Of a DNA stretch of 64,000 nt, positions 27,864-34,929 are shown one piece after another. The position numbers and the translations under genes were made by a program. The notes under the pieces were generated by a model. It made no database searches and had not been told where the DNA came from. It was given only the letters and a program-made list of their open reading frames with translations. Numbering within the stretch: position 1 is the first letter of the stretch; each line of letters begins with the position of its first letter. The stretch lies in contig JBCCCR010000029.1 in assembly GCA_039033415.1 (NCBI GenBank), positions 1 through 64,000 of the forward strand. Direction: 5' to 3'. This DNA comes from Pseudomonadota bacterium. GTDB lineage: Bacteria; Pseudomonadota; Gammaproteobacteria; Xanthomonadales; SZUA-38.

Positions 27864-28459
27864 TGCTGAAAGTATTCCTGGATGGAGGCGATACCCGTTT
27901 TTTTCGCCTCAAAGAGGCTTTCGAGGTGCTCGCGTGAATTGACCAGCCCCTTGGCCCGCAGGATGCCCTGCTGGTCGATGAGGACCGCATAAGGCAGCTT
28001 ATCCACCTGGTAGGTCATACCCAGTTCGGTCGAGAGTACATAGGGAAAGTCGGAGAGCTTTTCGCGCTCGATAAACGCCTGCTGTTTCTCAAGCTCACCG
28101 TCGCTGGCCAGCATCACGTCGAGCCAACCGCGCTCCGCCCGCGCACTTGAGCGGATGACCGGAAGAAGCGTTTTACAGACCGGGCAGGATGGCGCAAGAA
28201 AAAAGATCAGCTGACTTTTGGCGTCGGCCAGCGAGACTTCTGCGGGTCCCAGGTGATGGACTTCGCCCGCCAGGTCTTTCACCGCCAGCGAGGGAGCGGC
28301 GTCACCCACCTTAGGCCCGCCGCCGGTGGACAGCGCACCGGCCGGCGCAATGCGCTCGTGGAGGATGCCAATCTGCCGCGCCAGCGCAATCACCACCATA
28401 ATCAGGCCAATAACAACCACCCAAAGCAGCACCACCGAGATCATCAACGCGTTTTCCAC
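27854..28459 (-). CDS. mauD: MauD-like thiol-disulfide protein
   Basis: Membrane-anchored thioredoxin-fold protein of 201 residues needed in known systems for folding the disulfide-rich light chain. One N-terminal transmembrane helix (about 5-27) is followed by a periplasmic thioredoxin domain with the MauD-type active site FFLAPSCPVCK. Cis-Pro lies in KLPYAVLID. The gene overlaps mauE by 16 bases and is transcribed against the dehydrogenase genes, whereas in described mau and aau clusters these genes are co-directional. Confidence 0.9.
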   Translation of the reverse strand: MENALMISVVLLWVVVIGLIMVVIALARQIGILHERIAPAGALSTGGGPKVGDAAPSLAVKDLAGEVHHLGPAEVSLADAKSQLIFFLAPSCPVCKTLLPVIRSSARAERGWLDVMLASDGELEKQQAFIEREKLSDFPYVLSTELGMTYQVDKLPYAVLIDQQGILRAKGLVNSREHLESLFEAKKTGIASIQEYFQQAG

Positions 28460-28998
28460 AGGCGAGCCTCCGTGTTGGTGGTCAGGCGTAGGTGGCTGGC
28501 GATCAGCGTGTTGGCCGCACTGTACAGCGCTGCTGCGGCAGCAAGCCCCAGGGTCACGGTCAGCCAGTCGAACCAGCCGAGCGTTCGACCCTGGCCGGGC
28601 ACCAGGGCCACGGCGATCACCGTGAGCAGCAGGACGTTGCGCAGCAGCAGCCAGCCCGACAGGGTTTGGCTAGCGGCAGGACCAGCGCAGCCACAGTCGA
28701 TATCCCTGCGACCTCGCAGCAGGTTTAGCGCGATCCCAAAGGTATAGCCCGCCATCAGCAGGCCGGCCAGCATCAGGGCCGCCGCGGCCTGTCCCAGAAG
28801 GACCAACCCGACCACCGCCAGCTCCGCGCTGATGACCACCCACGACGCTGCGGGCACCAAGCCGTCGGGCATGATCTGGTAGTCCGCCAGCACCGCGGCG
28901 AAGTGCTGCGGGGAGCGAATCTTGTGGCTGACGGAAAAGGCAAATAACAGGGTGACGGCGCTGATCAAAAGCGCCGCGGCGGCAGCATCGATAGTCAT
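28444..28998 (-). CDS. mauE: MauE-like membrane protein
   Basis: Inner-membrane protein of 184 residues with about five hydrophobic segments and the conserved DIDCGCAGP loop of the MauE/DoxX-like family. MauE acts with MauD in supplying or shuffling disulfides for the light chain. The ATG at 28998 with GGGAA just upstream gives a hydrophobic N terminus directly; longer in-frame extensions look non-coding. The first gene of the mauE-mauD pair, it is divergent from the phospho-lyase gene across a 142-base spacer. Confidence 0.87.
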   Translation of the reverse strand: MTIDAAAAALLISAVTLLFAFSVSHKIRSPQHFAAVLADYQIMPDGLVPAASWVVISAELAVVGLVLLGQAAAALMLAGLLMAGYTFGIALNLLRGRRDIDCGCAGPAASQTLSGWLLLRNVLLLTVIAVALVPGQGRTLGWFDWLTVTLGLAAAAALYSAANTLIASHLRLTTNTEARLWKTR

Positions 28999-29140
28999 TT
29001 CCCATTGTAACTGTTCACGGCCTGGGAAGAAGCACGTGGGCACACTTTTATCTGGCTCGCAGCAGCGGCCAGCCATGCACCGCCACAGTCGGCGAGGTAC
29101 TATGTTTGGCTTGGGAAAAGCCATCGCGTCAGGACCATTC

Positions 29141-30418
29141 ATGTCCATCGAACAACTGCTGGCGAAGCGGGAACGGCTGCTGGGACCAAATAACCCGCTG
29201 TTCTATGAAGAGCCGCTTCACCTGGTCAAAGGTGAAGGCGTCTGGGTGACGGATGCCGACGGGCGCCGCTACCTGGATTGTTATAACAACGTGCCCTGCG
29301 TCGGCCACTGCCACCCACGCGTTGTGGACGCGATTTGCCGGCAGGCGGCGCAGCTCAATACGCACACCCGCTATCTGCACGAAAACATTTTGAACTACGC
29401 AGAAAAGCTGCTGGCGACGTTCGATGACAGCCTTGATCGGATGATGCTCGGCTGCACCGGCAGCGAGGCGAACGACATCGCGCTGCGCATGGCAAGACTC
29501 TGGACCGGCGGCGAGGGCATCATCTGCACAAACGCGACCTATCACGGTAACACCGAGCTGGTCATGCGCCTGAGTTCGCTGTTTGGGCCGCCGGACGACC
29601 CGACGGGAACCATCGAAATGGTTCCCTGGCCCGACAGCTATCGGACGCTCAACGGCCTCGAGGAAGAAGCCCTGGCTGATGCATACGTCGCTGAAGTCGG
29701 CCAGGCGATCGACCGGTTCCGGCAGGCCGGGGTCAAGCTGGCGGGGATGCTCGTTTGCCCGATCTACGCCAACGAGGGGCTGCCCAACATGCCCGAGGGT
29801 TACCTTGAGCGAGCGGTGGCTTTGGTGCGGGACGCCGGCGGGGTCTTTATTGCTGATGAGGTCCAGTCGGGGTTTGGGCGAACGGGTAGGCTCTGGGGAC
29901 ACGAAGGGCAGGGGGTCGTCCCGGACATCCTGACGCTGGGCAAGCCGATGGCAAACGGCCACCCGGTTTCAGCGGTGGTCGCTCGCGGTGAACTGATCGA
30001 CCACTTCCGCAGCAACGTCATGTACTTCAACACCTTCGGCGGCAACCCGGTGTCCTGCGCTGCGGCCATGGCGGTGCTGGAGGTCATCGAAGACGAGGGT
30101 TTGGTCGCCAACGCGGAAGTTGTGGGACGTCACGTGCTGGAAGGGTTCAACGCGCTGAAGGACCGCCACGAACTTGTCGGCGACGTGCGCGGCAAAGGCC
30201 TGTTTTTCGGCGTGGATCTCGTGCTGGACCGGGAGCGCAAGACGCCGGCGCCGGCCGAGACGTCACGGGTTGTCAACGAAATGCGCCGGCGAGGGGTCAT
30301 CATGAGCAGCATCGGCGAGCACGGAAACGTGCTGAAAATGCGCCCGCCGCTCCCCTTCTCAACCGCAAACGCTGATCAGTTGATCAGCACGCTGGACGAC
30401 GTGCTGGGAGATTTCTAA
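29141..30418 (+). CDS. Class III PLP enzyme, phospho-lyase-like (ETNPPL/AGXT2-like)
   Basis: PLP enzyme of the class III aminotransferase fold, 425 residues; ATG at 29141 with AGGA 8 bases upstream. Its sequence follows animal ethanolamine-phosphate and phosphohydroxylysine phospho-lyases closely by eye: YNNVPCVGHCHPRVV, GSEANDIALRMARLW, GGVFIADEVQSGFGR, Lys in TLGKPMANGHPVSAVV, and YFNTFGGNPVSC. Those enzymes remove phosphate and ammonia from an amino-alcohol phosphate to leave an aldehyde. The next gene is a kinase of the matching family with no gap, which supports phospho-lyase over ordinary transamination. The substrate is inferred. Confidence 0.85.
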   Translation: MSIEQLLAKRERLLGPNNPLFYEEPLHLVKGEGVWVTDADGRRYLDCYNNVPCVGHCHPRVVDAICRQAAQLNTHTRYLHENILNYAEKLLATFDDSLDRMMLGCTGSEANDIALRMARLWTGGEGIICTNATYHGNTELVMRLSSLFGPPDDPTGTIEMVPWPDSYRTLNGLEEEALADAYVAEVGQAIDRFRQAGVKLAGMLVCPIYANEGLPNMPEGYLERAVALVRDAGGVFIADEVQSGFGRTGRLWGHEGQGVVPDILTLGKPMANGHPVSAVVARGELIDHFRSNVMYFNTFGGNPVSCAAAMAVLEVIEDEGLVANAEVVGRHVLEGFNALKDRHELVGDVRGKGLFFGVDLVLDRERKTPAPAETSRVVNEMRRRGVIMSSIGEHGNVLKMRPPLPFSTANADQLISTLDDVLGDF

Positions 30419-31435
30419 GTGACCGATTTTTTTGAGCTGACGCCTGAGCAGCAGTCACAGCGCCTGGAGGCTGCCGGGCGCGAGGCCCTGGGTCAGTGGG
30501 ACATCGTTGACGCGCAGCTGAGGCTGATCAAATACCGAGAAAATGCGGTGTTTGAAGTCAACACCTCGACGGGCCGCTACGCGCTTCGCCTGCACCGCTT
30601 CGGCTATCACAGCAATGACGAACTGCGGTCTGAGCTCCAGTGGATGCAGGCCCTGAGCGAGGCGGGCATTCGGGTTCCGACGATTATCACCACGAGGTCG
30701 GGGCAGGCTTTTGTGCTGCAGGGCGGGGCCGGTTTGCCGGGCGACATTCAGATCGATCTGTTTGAGTGGGTTGAGGGCGAGCAGCTGGGTTCCGTGGAGG
30801 AGGGTGTCAGCGACGTCTCTACCGTCGCCAGCAGCTATCGCACGATGGGAGAGCTGGCGGCGCGGGTGCATAATCAGGCCTCCACCTGGCAGCTGCCCGA
30901 AGGCTTTGTCAGGCACGCCTGGGATGCTGAGGGTCTGACGGGTGAGCAGCCGTTCTGGGGCCGGTTCTGGGAACTGGAAGCGGCTTCCAGGGAGCAACGT
31001 GAGCTGCTCATCGCTGGCCGGGAGCGGGTGTTTGCGGCGCTGTCATCGCTCGACCAATCGCCGGATGTCTACAGCATGATTCACGCCGATTTTGCGCCCG
31101 AAAACCTGATGATTGACAGCCATGGCGTTCGGTTGATCGACTTCGACGACGCCGGTTTTGGTTGGCACCTTTTCGAGCTGGCAACCTCGCTGTATTTCAT
31201 CCTCGACGAGCCCTACGTCGATACGGCTCGCCAAGCGTTGATCGAGGGCTATCGCGCGCATCGTTCGCTCAGCGATGAGCAGCTCGAGCAGCTGCCGCTC
31301 TTTCTGACGGCTCGCGGCTTTACCTACCTGGGCTGGGTACACACGCGGCACGAAACGGAGACGGCCCGGGAGCTCACCCCAGCGCTGCTGGAGATGGCTT
31401 GCCGGCAGACCGAAACCTACCTCGCATCCGAGTAA
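30419..31435 (+). CDS. APH-fold kinase, hydroxylysine-kinase-like
   Basis: Small-molecule kinase of the aminoglycoside phosphotransferase/choline-kinase fold, 338 residues, beginning with GTG immediately after the phospho-lyase stop. The catalytic loop HADFAPENLMID (His222, Asp224, Asn229) and metal-binding LIDFDDAGFGW (Asp241, Asp243) are intact; the FELATSLYF segment follows. Hydroxylysine kinase of animals belongs to this family and precedes the phospho-lyase in the pathway, and bacterial fusions of the two are known. Phosphorylation of ethanolamine, hydroxylysine or another amino alcohol is therefore a reasonable inference; homoserine- or RdoA-like kinases are the alternatives. Confidence 0.85.
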   Translation: MTDFFELTPEQQSQRLEAAGREALGQWDIVDAQLRLIKYRENAVFEVNTSTGRYALRLHRFGYHSNDELRSELQWMQALSEAGIRVPTIITTRSGQAFVLQGGAGLPGDIQIDLFEWVEGEQLGSVEEGVSDVSTVASSYRTMGELAARVHNQASTWQLPEGFVRHAWDAEGLTGEQPFWGRFWELEAASREQRELLIAGRERVFAALSSLDQSPDVYSMIHADFAPENLMIDSHGVRLIDFDDAGFGWHLFELATSLYFILDEPYVDTARQALIEGYRAHRSLSDEQLEQLPLFLTARGFTYLGWVHTRHETETARELTPALLEMACRQTETYLASE

Positions 31436-31459
31436 GCTTTTTCGAAGCTGCCGCTGCTC

Positions 31460-32176
31460 TTGAAGGGACTTCCAGCACCATCGCTTCGTCGGTTTCTCCT
31501 GATTGTCGCGAGCGTATTTCTGTATCCCGCCTCGGCGCTGGCGCAGCTGGACGAGAGCCAGGTCGGGGCCTGGTATGCGCTGGTCTGGAACACCGGTTTC
31601 GACGACAGCCGCTGGGGTCTGCAGGGGGACGTACAGCACCGGAACTTCGACCTGGCCGGCGACCTGCAGCAGGTGCTGCTCCGCGCCGGCCTCACCTACG
31701 CGGCGCCGGGGATTCCTGGGACCCTTACGTTGGGCATCGCTTCCGTCAATACGGGCGAGTTTGGCCCGGGCAGTGACAAGACGCGGGAAAACCGGATCTA
31801 CCAACAATGGTCATTACCGGGGCGCCAGCTCGGCCGCTGGCGGATTGGGCAGCGCTTTCGTTTCGAACAACGCTGGTTTCAGGGCCAGGATCTGCGGACT
31901 CGCCTGAGGTATTCCCTGTCGGCCAGCCTGCCGCTGAATAACTCTGAGCTCCGCCCGGGGACTTACTATCTGTCGCTGGCCAACGAGCTGTTCCTCAACG
32001 GCGAGCGGGACATCGGCGGCGGCCGTCGGGTCGACTATTATGATCGCTACCGGATCGGCGCCGGCTTGGGCTACAGCGCCACTGACGGCACCCGGCTAGA
32101 GCTGGGGTACATGCGCCAGATCACCGACAACGTGAGCAAAGGGCAGCTGATGGTGACGATCCGCCGGCGCTTCTAG
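31460..32176 (+). CDS. DUF2490 outer-membrane-type protein
   Basis: Protein of 238 residues with a signal peptide (cleavage near ASALAQ) and alternating amphipathic beta strands ending in MVTIRRRF, as in DUF2490 proteins, which are predicted outer-membrane beta-barrels of unknown function. The WYALVWNTGF and RFRFEQRW strands are typical. The likely start is a TTG at 31460, 25 bases after the kinase gene; the ribosome-binding site is weak, so the start is uncertain. Confidence 0.8.
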   Translation: MKGLPAPSLRRFLLIVASVFLYPASALAQLDESQVGAWYALVWNTGFDDSRWGLQGDVQHRNFDLAGDLQQVLLRAGLTYAAPGIPGTLTLGIASVNTGEFGPGSDKTRENRIYQQWSLPGRQLGRWRIGQRFRFEQRWFQGQDLRTRLRYSLSASLPLNNSELRPGTYYLSLANELFLNGERDIGGGRRVDYYDRYRIGAGLGYSATDGTRLELGYMRQITDNVSKGQLMVTIRRRF

Positions 32177-32256
32177 TGAGCTGCACAACGCGAATCAGCG
32201 GCGCTTCATCTGTTGTAATACGCGCAGAGCGGCCGCGCTGAAACTCTGGCTGGGGA

Positions 32257-33459
32257 GTGATGACAGACAGCAAACGAGCGAGCACAGTTCTGATTGTCGG
32301 CGCAGGTCCGGTGGGGCTGGTGACGGCGCTGCGCCTGCACGGCTTTGGCATCCGCTGCACGGTTTTCGAAGCGGATGACCACCTGCCCCAGGATCTGCGT
32401 GCCTCAACGTTTCATCCGCCAACGATGGACATGCTGGATCCCTACGGCATTACGGAACAACTGCTGGCGTCTGGCAGGCCCTGTCCCTCCTGGCAGATCC
32501 GAATTCACGAAACGCACGAAAAGGCCGAGTTCGATCTGAAGCTGATTGCGGATCAAACCCGTCATCCCTACCGGCTACAGTGCGAGCAGTCGAAGTTCTG
32601 TGCCCTGCTGCTGGAGGCACTCAGCGGTTCACCGTTTGTGGATCTCCGCTTTGGCGCCCGGGTCACCGCCATCGAGCAGGATAGTTCCGGAGTGGAGTTT
32701 GAGGTCGAGGAGCGCGATCGCCGCCGGCGCTGGGCCGGCGAATTTGCGGTCGGCGCGGACGGGGCCCGGAGCGTGGTCCGCAAAGCGCTCGGTCTTGAGT
32801 TTGACGGGAAGACCTATCCGGAAACGACGATCCTGACCACCACCCAATTCCCGTTTCAGGATCATCTGCCGGGGCTGTCCAACGTCAACTACGTGTGGAC
32901 GGAAGGCGGTACTTTCAGCCTGCTTCACCTGCCGGATCGCTGGAGGTGCTCGCTGTATCGAGATCCGGATGAATCGGTGGAGGACGCTAGCCAGCCCGAT
33001 GCGATCGAGCGAAAGCTGCAGCGAATTGTTCCGAGGTCACAACGCTACGAAGTGCTCGATCAGCGGGTCTACCGGCTTCATATGCGAATTGTCGAAGACT
33101 ACGTCCGCGGGCGTGTTGCATTGGCTGGTGACGCGGCGCATCTGAACAGCCCCTCGGGAGGCATGGGGATGAACGGAGGGGTGCACGATGCTTTTGCCCT
33201 CACCGAGGAGCTTCACCGAGTGTTGGCCGGCGCGCCACCGTCGCAGCTGGACCGCTACACGCAGCGGCGACTGCCGACTGCGAAAAGGGAAATCCTCCAG
33301 CAGGCGGACCGCAACCGTCGCCGCATGCAGGAGCGTGACCCGGCGAAGCGGCGCGAGATGTTCGAGGAACTCCAGCACATCGCGACCACACCGGAGCTGG
33401 CCAGAGAATACCTGCTGCGGGCGTCGATGATCACCGGTCTACAAAAGGAAGCGCATTGA
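32257..33459 (+). CDS. FAD-dependent aromatic-type monooxygenase
   Basis: Flavoprotein monooxygenase of the p-hydroxybenzoate/3-(3-hydroxyphenyl)propionate hydroxylase class, about 400 residues. The FAD dinucleotide motif VLIVGAGPVGLVTAL, the mid-sequence FAVGADGARS (DG motif) and ALAGDAAHLNSPSGGMGMNGG (GD motif) are present. It lacks the C-terminal thioredoxin-like domain of MhpA, like shorter members. GGGGA immediately precedes GTG 32257 and ATG 32260, so either could start translation. It overlaps the racemase-fold gene by 4 bases, so the two probably act on the same or linked aromatic or heteroaromatic substrates. Confidence 0.88.
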   Translation: MMTDSKRASTVLIVGAGPVGLVTALRLHGFGIRCTVFEADDHLPQDLRASTFHPPTMDMLDPYGITEQLLASGRPCPSWQIRIHETHEKAEFDLKLIADQTRHPYRLQCEQSKFCALLLEALSGSPFVDLRFGARVTAIEQDSSGVEFEVEERDRRRRWAGEFAVGADGARSVVRKALGLEFDGKTYPETTILTTTQFPFQDHLPGLSNVNYVWTEGGTFSLLHLPDRWRCSLYRDPDESVEDASQPDAIERKLQRIVPRSQRYEVLDQRVYRLHMRIVEDYVRGRVALAGDAAHLNSPSGGMGMNGGVHDAFALTEELHRVLAGAPPSQLDRYTQRRLPTAKREILQQADRNRRRMQERDPAKRREMFEELQHIATTPELAREYLLRASMITGLQKEAH

Positions 33460-34205
33460 GCGGGGACTACGGAACCGGCGGACGCCTCGGCGTTGGTACG
33501 CCCCAGGGTAACCCCACGGTTGAGCCCGAGATGAATATTCTGCTGCCGCGCAACTGTTGCCTGCACACCGTGCGACTAACCAGCCAGGCAGATGAGCCGG
33601 CCGATCGGCTGCGCCAATATCTCGAAAAACTCCCCGACTATCTCACCCGCTTTGACGTGCTGTCACTCGATGCATTTGGCTTTGCGTGTACCGCATCTTC
33701 GTACCTGCTCGGCGCTGTGCGGGAGCGGGAATTGGTGGATCGCTGCAGTCAGCACTTTCCCGTGGTCACCGCAACCCATGCAATCGGCTGGGCGCTCGAA
33801 AAGCTCAATGCCCGACGCATTGCGATCGCCGCACCCTACTCAGCATCAATCCGCGATGCTGCCGCCAAGTACTGGACCGCGGCGGGTTTTGAGGTTCAGC
33901 AGCTGGTGCCGATCGAAACGGCTACGGCAGACACCCGGAGCATCTATCAGCTCGACAGCGACGATGCCAGGGCCGTACTCGCAACCCTCAACTTTCAACG
34001 GGTGGACGCGGTCCTGCTGACGGGCACCGGCCTGCCGTCCCTGAGGATCCTGGCAGAAGATTGGCCCGTGCCGGTGCTGTCGTCGAATTTGTCGCTGGCC
34101 GCCAGGTTGATGTCTGTGGCGGGCCTGCCGGCGGCGCGCGCCATGAAAGGCGTCTTCATTCCCGGCTGGATCGAGCGCCTGCGCGAGGCGCTGGCGGCGC
34201 CTTAG
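33456..34205 (+). CDS. Asp/Glu racemase-fold enzyme (AMDase/maleate isomerase-like)
   Basis: Enzyme of the Asp/Glu racemase superfamily, closest in form to maleate isomerase and arylmalonate decarboxylase, 249 residues. The N-terminal catalytic Cys is present as Cys78 in GFACTASSYLLG. At the position of the second catalytic Cys the motif reads LLTGTGLPSL, with Gly190 replacing Cys. Isomerases and racemases use both cysteines, while natural arylmalonate decarboxylase keeps only the second, so this protein has the reverse arrangement. It starts with TTG overlapping the monooxygenase stop and is probably translationally coupled. The reaction is uncertain. Confidence 0.8.
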   Translation: MSGDYGTGGRLGVGTPQGNPTVEPEMNILLPRNCCLHTVRLTSQADEPADRLRQYLEKLPDYLTRFDVLSLDAFGFACTASSYLLGAVRERELVDRCSQHFPVVTATHAIGWALEKLNARRIAIAAPYSASIRDAAAKYWTAAGFEVQQLVPIETATADTRSIYQLDSDDARAVLATLNFQRVDAVLLTGTGLPSLRILAEDWPVPVLSSNLSLAARLMSVAGLPAARAMKGVFIPGWIERLREALAAP

Positions 34206-34317
34206 GGTCAAATTCTAGCGGGAGGTTACGGCGGACACGACATCGGTCATCACCCGGTGCCCTAACGTCTCTTTGAGGTAACATCCGAGGCAAGGCAGCG
34301 AGGAGCGACGCAGCGGT

Positions 34318-34929
34318 TTGAGCGATAAGCCCAGCACCGGCGGCACCCTGACCGGACGCTTGAACCGCGACTGGCGGGCGGATCTTGCGCCGGAGGTTTA
34401 CCAGGAGTTACGCATCATTGCTCACGCCCAGCTGCGGTCCCAACGCAGCAGCGCCACGCTCAACACCACGGCGCTGGTTAATGAAGCGTACCTCAAGCTC
34501 GGATCGAGACAGCGCCGCTGGAAAAACCGCAAACACTTCTATGCCACGATGGCCAAGGTCATGCGGCAGGTGGTCATCGACCTGGCGCGAAGACACAGCG
34601 CGGCGAAACGTGATGGCGGGTTTCGACTCAGCCTCGACGCGCTGGATCGAGGGGAGCTTCGCTGGCAGGAAGTCTCGGAGCTCATTGCGATCGACGCAGC
34701 GCTGGAAAAGCTAGGCGAGCTGGATCCCCAGCTGGAGCAAGTGCTCGAACTGCGTTACTTCGCAGGCATGTCCGTCACCGATGTGGCCGAGCTGCTCAAT
34801 CGATCCGAGCCTTCAATCAAGCGCGACTTTCGGGCCGCCCGCGCCTTCCTCGCCAGCGAGCTGTCCAGCGAAACCGCTAACCCGAATGCGGGGCACGATG
34901 CCGGCGCCGGAACGCGCCGTAAGACGTGA
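34318..34929 (+). CDS. ECF-type RNA polymerase sigma factor
   Basis: Sigma-70-family factor of about 203 residues belonging to the ECF-like group often paired with Ser/Thr kinases. Region 2 is seen in LRSQRSSATLNTTALVNEAYLKL and the KNRKHFYATMAKVMRQVVIDLARR stretch; region 4 in LELRYFAGMSVTDVAELLNRSEPSIKRDF. No anti-sigma factor gene is adjacent. A TTG at 34318 with AGGAG about 13 bases upstream is taken as start. The gene overlaps the kinase gene by 4 bases, and control by phosphorylation rather than by an anti-sigma is likely by analogy with characterised ECF-kinase pairs. Confidence 0.88.
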   Translation: MSDKPSTGGTLTGRLNRDWRADLAPEVYQELRIIAHAQLRSQRSSATLNTTALVNEAYLKLGSRQRRWKNRKHFYATMAKVMRQVVIDLARRHSAAKRDGGFRLSLDALDRGELRWQEVSELIAIDAALEKLGELDPQLEQVLELRYFAGMSVTDVAELLNRSEPSIKRDFRAARAFLASELSSETANPNAGHDAGAGTRRKT

